9,482 nt of DNA, from NCBI GenBank assembly GCA_001513505.1, contig LFTM01000203.1, positions 1 to 9,482 on the forward strand, written 5' to 3'. A program made the translations under genes and the position numbers. The DNA comes from Clostridiales bacterium DTU092 (lineage in GTDB: Bacteria > Bacillota > Clostridia > Caldicoprobacterales > Caldicoprobacteraceae). Positions 5,609 through 9,482 of this stretch are shown piece by piece. Within the stretch, counting starts at the first letter, position 1. The number at the start of each line of letters is the position of its first letter. Below the pieces are notes generated by a model that saw only the letters and a program-made list of their open reading frames with translations, ran no database searches and was not told the DNA's origin.

Positions 5609-6604
5609 TTATCTCCAGGGTAAATCCTGTAAAGTAATAACGTTCTCGTTGTTATAAAAATCCCTGTACCGCTTCTTTATCTCCTCCTGACGCTTCCCCC
5701 ACTCCTCAGGGGTATAGTCTGGAAATGGAGATTCCTTTGATGTAAGCATATCACCAAAGCACCATGCCATGGACCACAGCCACATGGCTCCGGCCTCTTT
5801 CATTTTGTCAGCATCCGGATGAACACCGCATTCGGCCAGGGCCATCATCTTATTCTCCGATAGCTTGCTTAGCTCATCAAACTGTTCCTTCAAAGGATTG
5901 TCATCCCTTACATATATATCACAGCTGATAATGTCAACACAGTCGTCCCCCGGATACCATTCAGGGTCTATACTGTTCCACACCCAGATAAGGTTGTCAA
6001 GCCTGTGAATATTTGTAAAACGATCGTACATTAAGTGATATAACTTCCTGCAAGGTTCAGGACCCCTGGCACCCCACCAGAACCAGCCTCCCTCAGCTTC
6101 GTGTAAAGGACGCCAGAGGATGGGTATTTTCAGGTCCCGGAACCGTTTAAGATAGTCGGCCATAAGATCTATATCTCTTATAATTGCCGTGTATTCGGGA
6201 CAATTTCCTTTCATGGCTACTTCCAAATCAAAATCTGTGTATCTCGTGTAAAAACTCTTGTTGTGACCCCGCATCGGTGAATACCAGTGCCAAGTATATG
6301 TAACTATTCCCTTTTTGTTTAGTGCCCAGTCAATAGCCGTATCAATAGTGTTTGTATTCTCCATAATCTCGGTAATAGCTTCCTCATCGGTATCTGTATA
6401 ATTGACGTTTGGCGAGTATCCCAACAGTTCGAATCCGCAGATTGCCGGCAGCTTTTCTGTAAGTTCTTCCAAAAAAGCAAGTTCGGGTTGCTGTGGTGTC
6501 TTAGTATGCTGAGCAGAAATAACTTTTTTACCGTATACAGACGACAGGTAATCCAGAAGGGCAACTGCCTCTTTTGACGCGTTTGGATTGCTTAGTTTAT
6601 ACAT
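5609..6604 (-). CDS. Glycoside hydrolase family 26, endo-beta-mannanase type, predicted intracellular
   Basis: Retaining glycosidase of family GH26, which mainly cleaves beta-1,4-mannans and mannooligosaccharides. In the 331-residue product the acid/base glutamate is Glu169 in RPLHEAEGGWFWWGARG and the nucleophile is probably Glu258 in ALAECG. Trp-rich substrate-site segments (TYTWHWYSP, WVWNSIDPEWYPGDD, WLWSMAWCFGD) fit the family. There is no signal peptide, membrane segment, carbohydrate-binding module or dockerin: only the catalytic domain. A GTG nine bases upstream is in frame but lies inside the ribosome site GAGGTGAT, so I take the ATG at 6602-6604, six bases after GAGGTG. The gene is monocistronic, with a consensus promoter (6651-6680) and its own terminator. 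No sugar transporter or other glycan gene lies nearby in the window. The exact substrate is open. Confidence 0.9.
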   Translation of the reverse strand: MYKLSNPNASKEAVALLDYLSSVYGKKVISAQHTKTPQQPELAFLEELTEKLPAICGFELLGYSPNVNYTDTDEEAITEIMENTNTIDTAIDWALNKKGIVTYTWHWYSPMRGHNKSFYTRYTDFDLEVAMKGNCPEYTAIIRDIDLMADYLKRFRDLKIPILWRPLHEAEGGWFWWGARGPEPCRKLYHLMYDRFTNIHRLDNLIWVWNSIDPEWYPGDDCVDIISCDIYVRDDNPLKEQFDELSKLSENKMMALAECGVHPDADKMKEAGAMWLWSMAWCFGDMLTSKESPFPDYTPEEWGKRQEEIKKRYRDFYNNENVITLQDLPWR

Positions 6605-6608
6605 ACAT

Positions 6609-6616
6609 ATCACCTC
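6609..6616 (-). promoter_or_regulatory. Ribosome site that fixes the GH26 start
   Basis: GAGGTGAT is an eight-base complement of the 16S anti-SD. The upstream in-frame GTG (6611-6613) is part of this site, so the start must be the ATG at 6604. Another ATG at 6606-6608 is out of frame. Confidence 0.75.
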
Positions 6617-6650
6617 ATAAAAATTTCCTGGGGTTTTGCATTCTCAAGCA

Positions 6651-6680
6651 ATTATAGCAACTGTAAAGCGCAAATGTCAA
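6651..6680 (-). promoter_or_regulatory. Consensus sigma-A promoter of the GH26 gene
   Basis: On the minus strand, exact TTGACA (6675-6680) and exact TATAAT (6651-6656) with an 18-bp spacer. Expected RNA start is near 6644, giving a leader of about 40 bases. Both hexamers are perfect, so the gene should be strongly transcribed unless repressed. Confidence 0.8.
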
Positions 6681-6697
6681 TTCCATATTATTCCATA
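6680..6697 (+). repeat. 10-bp-phased ATTCCATA direct repeat between divergent promoters
   Basis: ATTCCATA occurs at 6680-6687 and again at 6690-6697. It fills the 20 bp between the -35 hexamers of the GH26 (minus) and ychF (plus) promoters. One helical turn of spacing and this position suggest a regulator site, but eight A+T-rich bases twice could also be chance. Confidence 0.3.
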
Positions 6698-6700
6698 CCA

Positions 6701-6729
6701 TTGATTATTTGGCTTATATATTATATAAT
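6701..6729 (+). promoter_or_regulatory. Sigma-A promoter of ychF
   Basis: TTGATT (6701-6706), a 17-bp spacer, then exact TATAAT (6724-6729). Expected RNA start is near 6736, giving a leader of about 34 bases. It is divergent from the GH26 promoter. Confidence 0.75.
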
Positions 6730-6757
6730 CTGTCAATGTACAAAGCATTTTTTTCGT

Positions 6758-6762
6758 GGAGG
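6758..6762 (+). promoter_or_regulatory. Ribosome site that fixes the ychF start
   Basis: GGAGG seven bases before the ATG at 6770. It excludes the in-frame upstream ATG at 6674, which precedes the promoter and would add 32 residues unlike the family. Confidence 0.85.
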
Positions 6763-6769
6763 ATTCGGT

Positions 6770-7864
6770 ATGAGGTTAGGAATTGTTGGCTTGCCCAATG
6801 TAGGAAAAAGCACCCTTTTTAACGCCCTCACCAAAGCAGGAGCACAGGTTGAGAACTATCCCTTCTGCACCATTGATCCCAATATAGGTGTGGTTGCTGT
6901 TCCGGATGAAAGACTTGAGAAACTTGTTAAGATATATAATTCCCAAAAGGTCACCCCTACATTCATTGAGTTTGTTGACATAGCCGGTCTGGTAAAAGGT
7001 GCCAGTAAAGGTGAGGGGCTCGGTAACAGATTTTTGTCCCATATTCGGGAAGTAGATGCCATTGTACATGTAGTCCGTTGTTTTCAGGATGAAAATATAA
7101 GCCACGTTGACGGTACTGTAGACCCTATACGGGATATAGAAACCATAAACCTTGAATTAATCTTCGCCGATATGGAAAGCCTGGACAGACAAATTGCCAG
7201 GAATCAAAAATTGGCAAAAAGCGGTGAAAAAAAATATATTGAAGAACTACGGCTTATGGAATACATCAAAGAAAATCTTGAAAAAGGCATTCCGGTCCGA
7301 AACCTTACATTTTCAGATGAAGAGCTAAAAACTGTACGACAGTTTTTCATGCTTACTTCAAAGCCGGTGATATATGTAGCCAATATATCTGAAGATGATG
7401 TTCTCGAAGATACATATCCACCTATGGCGGAAAAAGTTATGGAATACGCAAAAAATGAAAACACCCCTGTACTGGTTTTATGTGCAAAGCTGGAAGAGGA
7501 GATTGCTCAGCTGGACGAGGATGAAAAACAGGAATTTTTGCAGGAAATGGGGTTGGAAAGCTCCGGATTGGACAAACTTATTTCAGCCTGCTACAGACTC
7601 CTGGATCTCATAAGCTTTTTGACTCTGAACCCAAAAGAGGTAAAAGCATGGACCATAAAAAGGGGAACCAAAGCCCCGCAGGCCGCTGGAAAAATTCACA
7701 GCGATTTTGAGAGAGGCTTTATCAGGGCGGAGGTCATACCGTATGAAACTCTCGTAGCTTTGGGTTCTTTCAATGCTGCAAGAGAAAAAGGTCTGGTAAG
7801 ATCAGAAGGCAAGGATTACGAAATCCAGGAGGGCGATGTTGTTCTCTTCCGTTTCAATGTTTAA
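6770..7864 (+). CDS. ychF: YchF, Obg-family ribosome-associated ATPase
   Basis: Universally conserved P-loop NTPase of the Obg group that binds ribosomes and, unlike most relatives, prefers ATP. The product has 364 residues, the normal length, and starts MRLGIVGLPNVGKST. Walker A/G1 is at 7-15, G3 DIAGLVKGASKGEGLGNRFL starts at 70, and NISE (205-208) replaces the GTP-specific NKxD, fitting ATP preference. The middle part (about 130-200) is the helical insertion, and the C-terminal TGS domain covers about 280-364 and ends EGDVVLFRFNV. Cys33 in PFCTIDPN aligns with E. coli Cys35, linked to redox control. It has its own promoter, is divergent from the GH26 gene, and converges on pgeF with a 16-bp gap. 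Confidence 0.97.
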   Translation: MRLGIVGLPNVGKSTLFNALTKAGAQVENYPFCTIDPNIGVVAVPDERLEKLVKIYNSQKVTPTFIEFVDIAGLVKGASKGEGLGNRFLSHIREVDAIVHVVRCFQDENISHVDGTVDPIRDIETINLELIFADMESLDRQIARNQKLAKSGEKKYIEELRLMEYIKENLEKGIPVRNLTFSDEELKTVRQFFMLTSKPVIYVANISEDDVLEDTYPPMAEKVMEYAKNENTPVLVLCAKLEEEIAQLDEDEKQEFLQEMGLESSGLDKLISACYRLLDLISFLTLNPKEVKAWTIKRGTKAPQAAGKIHSDFERGFIRAEVIPYETLVALGSFNAAREKGLVRSEGKDYEIQEGDVVLFRFNV

Positions 7865-7880
7865 CTTATTCAATTATCCC

Positions 7881-8711
7881 TTATTCATTTAACATCAATA
7901 CGGCAGCCATGCTGCCGGTGCGTCCTCTATCCCCTCTGTGGGAGAAAAAAATATCGGTATTGCAACAGGTACACAAGGATGCCATGCTAATATTTTCTTC
8001 AGCCACTCCCATTTCAACTAACTGCATTCTGTTTGCTTCACATAGATCTATATTATATTTTCCCGGTTTGCTACCAGGATTTATAATACTACTTTGCTGT
8101 GGAAATGCAGCAGCAAATTGCTCCATCACGGGAGGATCCACTTCAAAACAGCAAGGACCTATTGAAGGGCCTATCCCCACCAAACATTCCTCCGGACGTG
8201 TACCAAAGGTATCCTGCATCATTTTCAGAGTCTTTGCACCGATTTTTGCAACAGTTCCTCTCCAGCCGGCATGGCTTAAAGCTATAGCCGGATATACCGG
8301 ATCTAAAAAAAATAGAGGGACACAATCGGCATAAAAGGTCACCAGCGCAACTCCCGGTTGACTGGTCATTAACCCGTCTTTTTCAATAATATCGGTATCT
8401 CTGAATAGTCCCTTTCCCCTATCATTATCGTCCACAACTTCTATCCCGTCACCATGTACTTGATCGGAAAAAACCATATTTTGAGGATCTATTCCAACAG
8501 CCCGGCAGAATCTTATGAAGTTTTCCATAACTGCTTCCCTTAAATCGCTTTTCTTTATACCCAGATTCAAAGTACTATATTGGCCCGAGCTTACTCCTCC
8601 CTTTCTGGTGCTAAATCCGTTTTTCACCAGACCCGTATCGTCAAAACCAGAAATGGTATAATACCACACACCGTTATTTATGCGTAAACGAAAACCTGTC
8701 CTTTCAACCAT
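7881..8711 (-). CDS. pgeF: Peptidoglycan editing factor PgeF (YlmD/YfiH, 'laccase-domain' multicopper oxidase-like family)
   Basis: Member of the YfiH/YlmD family (DUF152), first called polyphenol oxidase. In E. coli it is a zinc amidase that removes wrongly incorporated L-Ser from UDP-MurNAc during peptidoglycan synthesis. The product has 276 residues, slightly above the usual 245-275, with a short N-terminal extension. Metal ligands fit the family pattern: His86 (FSDQVHG), Cys130 (YADCVPL) and His147 (SHAGWRG). Other family blocks are GIGPSIGPCCFEV (179-191) and, near the end, CTCCNTDIFFSHRGDRGRTG. The ATG at 8709-8711 has AGGAG seven bases upstream. It lies 44 bp after nrdR on the same strand and is probably cotranscribed from the nrdR promoter. 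In Bacillus the same gene (ylmD) sits in the sigE-sigG-ylm region, which fits the ylmC fragment here. Confidence 0.93.
   Translation of the reverse strand: MVERTGFRLRINNGVWYYTISGFDDTGLVKNGFSTRKGGVSSGQYSTLNLGIKKSDLREAVMENFIRFCRAVGIDPQNMVFSDQVHGDGIEVVDDNDRGKGLFRDTDIIEKDGLMTSQPGVALVTFYADCVPLFFLDPVYPAIALSHAGWRGTVAKIGAKTLKMMQDTFGTRPEECLVGIGPSIGPCCFEVDPPVMEQFAAAFPQQSSIINPGSKPGKYNIDLCEANRMQLVEMGVAEENISMASLCTCCNTDIFFSHRGDRGRTGSMAAVLMLNE
7901..7917. other. Perfect 7-bp hairpin at the ychF/pgeF convergent ends
   Basis: CGGCAGC-CAT-GCTGCCG, 37 bases past the ychF stop and inside the last codons of pgeF. It is the strongest fold near the ychF end but has no U-run on either strand, so it is not a standard intrinsic terminator. 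It may simply reflect the coding sequence. Confidence 0.3.
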
Positions 8712-8755
8712 AGTAATACTCCTGTTCCATGAATAATATCACCAATGTGGCAAAA

Positions 8756-9211
8756 CTATTTCTCCATCAACAGTTTATTAAGTTCCTCCATAAATGTATT
8801 GATATCCTTAAACTGGCGATACACCGAGGCAAACCGGACATAAGCCACCTCATCCAGTTTTTTTAATCTTTCCATGACCATCTGCCCAATTTGCTGACTG
8901 GTAATCTCCTGTTCCAGCGAATTAAAAACCTGTTTCTCTATCTCCTGAACCAGGGCTTCCAGATCCTTTAGCGATATCGGCCTTTTCTCACAAGCTTTTA
9001 CCAACCCCCGCATGATCTTATCCCTGTCAAATGATTCACGCCTTCCATCCTTTTTAACAACAAATACCGGCAGTTGTTCTATTTTCTCATACGTTGTAAA
9101 GCGCTTACCGCACTCTATACACTCACGACGTCTGCGGATGGTGAGACCTTCATCCGTTGGTCTCGAATCTATCACTTTACTTTCCATATTGTAGCAAAAT
9201 GGACACCTCAT
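8756..9211 (-). CDS. nrdR: Transcriptional repressor NrdR
   Basis: Nucleotide-sensing repressor of ribonucleotide reductase genes. The product has 151 residues, the usual length. The N-terminal zinc ribbon has Cys3/Cys6 (CPFC) and Cys31/Cys34 (CIEC), with the basic stretch RRRREC for DNA binding. The ATP-cone, which binds ATP or dATP, covers about 49-139 (VVKKDGRRESFDRDKI onward). The ATG at 9209-9211 has GGGAGG eight bases upstream. A good sigma-A promoter lies in front (9258-9286). pgeF follows after 44 bp, and the C-terminal end of a ylmC-like gene lies 138 bp upstream. No ribonucleotide reductase gene is in the window, so its targets lie elsewhere. Confidence 0.97.
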   Translation of the reverse strand: MRCPFCYNMESKVIDSRPTDEGLTIRRRRECIECGKRFTTYEKIEQLPVFVVKKDGRRESFDRDKIMRGLVKACEKRPISLKDLEALVQEIEKQVFNSLEQEITSQQIGQMVMERLKKLDEVAYVRFASVYRQFKDINTFMEELNKLLMEK

Positions 9212-9257
9212 GACTTATTCCTCCCGTCATCAGTTAAATATAATAGAATTTTTTATA

Positions 9258-9286
9258 ATTATAGTCTTTTTATTCATGCTCGTCCA
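9258..9286 (-). promoter_or_regulatory. Sigma-A promoter of nrdR-pgeF
   Basis: On the minus strand TGGACG (9281-9286; 4 of 6) and exact TATAAT (9258-9263) with a 17-bp spacer. Expected RNA start is near 9251, about 40 bases before the nrdR ATG. A small TCAGC/GCTGA stem (9290-9303) lies just upstream but has no T-run, so read-through from ylmC is possible. Confidence 0.6.
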
Positions 9287-9349
9287 CCTTCAGCTTTTGC
9301 TGACCACCGTCAACTACAGATCGTTGCGGATAACACCCGATTGTTGTTA

Positions 9350-9482
9350 TTATCTCCTAATAATGGATGGGTCTACATCCACTAAAATCACATCATCCCC
9401 AATTTTTTTAATATCTTCCCAGGGAATTATAATGTCCTGGGAACCCTTAATAAACCCCAACCACCGGGATGGTCCCGGAACC
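9350..9482 (-). CDS. YlmC/YmxH-family PRC-barrel sporulation protein, C-terminal 43 residues (N-terminus beyond window edge)
   Basis: An open frame enters from the right edge and ends at tandem TAA TAA (9350-9352, 9347-9349). The visible end includes FIKGSQDIIIPWEDIKKIG and then a DDVILVDVD segment, followed by a short tail. The pattern of hydrophobic strand, IPWEDIKKIGDDVILVD, then end is characteristic of the small (about 80-90 residue) YlmC/YmxH family with a PRC-barrel fold, common in spore-forming Firmicutes. The function is not established. In many Firmicutes this gene follows sigE and sigG, so those genes may lie just to the right. Too short for the ORF length cut-off, and assigned from the C-terminal pattern only. 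Confidence 0.8.
   Translation of the reverse strand, partial: VPGPSRWLGFIKGSQDIIIPWEDIKKIGDDVILVDVDPSIIRR

Noticed and set aside
6605..6613. GTG start for the GH26 gene
   Set aside because: The GTG is part of the GAGGTGAT ribosome site; the ATG at 6604 is correctly spaced after it.
6674..6769. Upstream in-frame ATG giving YchF 32 extra residues
   Set aside because: It lies upstream of the ychF promoter hexamers and inside the divergent GH26 promoter. The family starts at MRLGIVGLPNVGKS, which has a GGAGG seven bases before it.
9212..9349. NrdR box (self-regulation) and a terminator after ylmC
   Set aside because: No pair of palindromic ACACWATATATWGTGT-like sites is visible. The TCAGC/GCTGA stem at 9290-9303 has no T-run, so neither call is supported.
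1..9482. CRISPR array, tRNA, rRNA, prophage or integrase genes
   Set aside because: No regularly spaced repeats, no tRNA-like cloverleaf and no phage-type genes are visible in the window.

Overview
The window looks like chromosome of a spore-forming Clostridia-type Firmicute. The evidence is a moderate-to-low G+C sequence with strong GGAGG ribosome sites and sigma-A-like promoters, a YlmC/YmxH sporulation-type gene next to nrdR and pgeF (ylmD), an intramembrane-sensing two-component system beside an ABC ATPase, and a cytosolic c-di-GMP enzyme. I cannot name the species.

Region 1 (1-2444, minus strand) is a stress-response module: response regulator, then histidine kinase, then an ABC transporter ATPase cut by the left edge. 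A promoter and a cluster of TGTGAC half-sites, including a palindrome, lie in the kinase-ATPase gap. The likely circuit is that the kinase reads the transporter's state, the regulator is phosphorylated, and the transporter promoter is activated (Bce-like antimicrobial peptide resistance logic). The regulator's 5' leader holds two promoters, mutually exclusive pairings that can hide or free the ribosome site, and a three-codon mini-ORF.

Region 2 (2475-2767) is a non-coding 293-bp block bounded by 20-bp inverted repeats (18/20 identical), with further internal copies of the same core. It is a candidate MITE-like or other dispersed element, squeezed between the stop codon of the upstream gene and the regulator promoter.

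Region 3 (2770-5325, minus) is one large PAS-PAS-PAS-PAS-GGDEF-HD-GYP protein whose synthesis and hydrolysis motifs both look intact.

Region 4 (5572-6604, minus) is a free-standing GH26 beta-mannanase-type gene with its own consensus promoter and a textbook terminator but no signal peptide. It is divergent from ychF (6770-7864, plus). Their promoters are back to back around a 10-bp-phased repeat.

Region 5 (7881-9482, minus) is ylmC (C-terminal end only), then nrdR and pgeF, probably one transcript for the last two. This matches the sigE-sigG-ylm neighbourhood known in Firmicutes, but the run stops after pgeF, which faces ychF across 16 bp.
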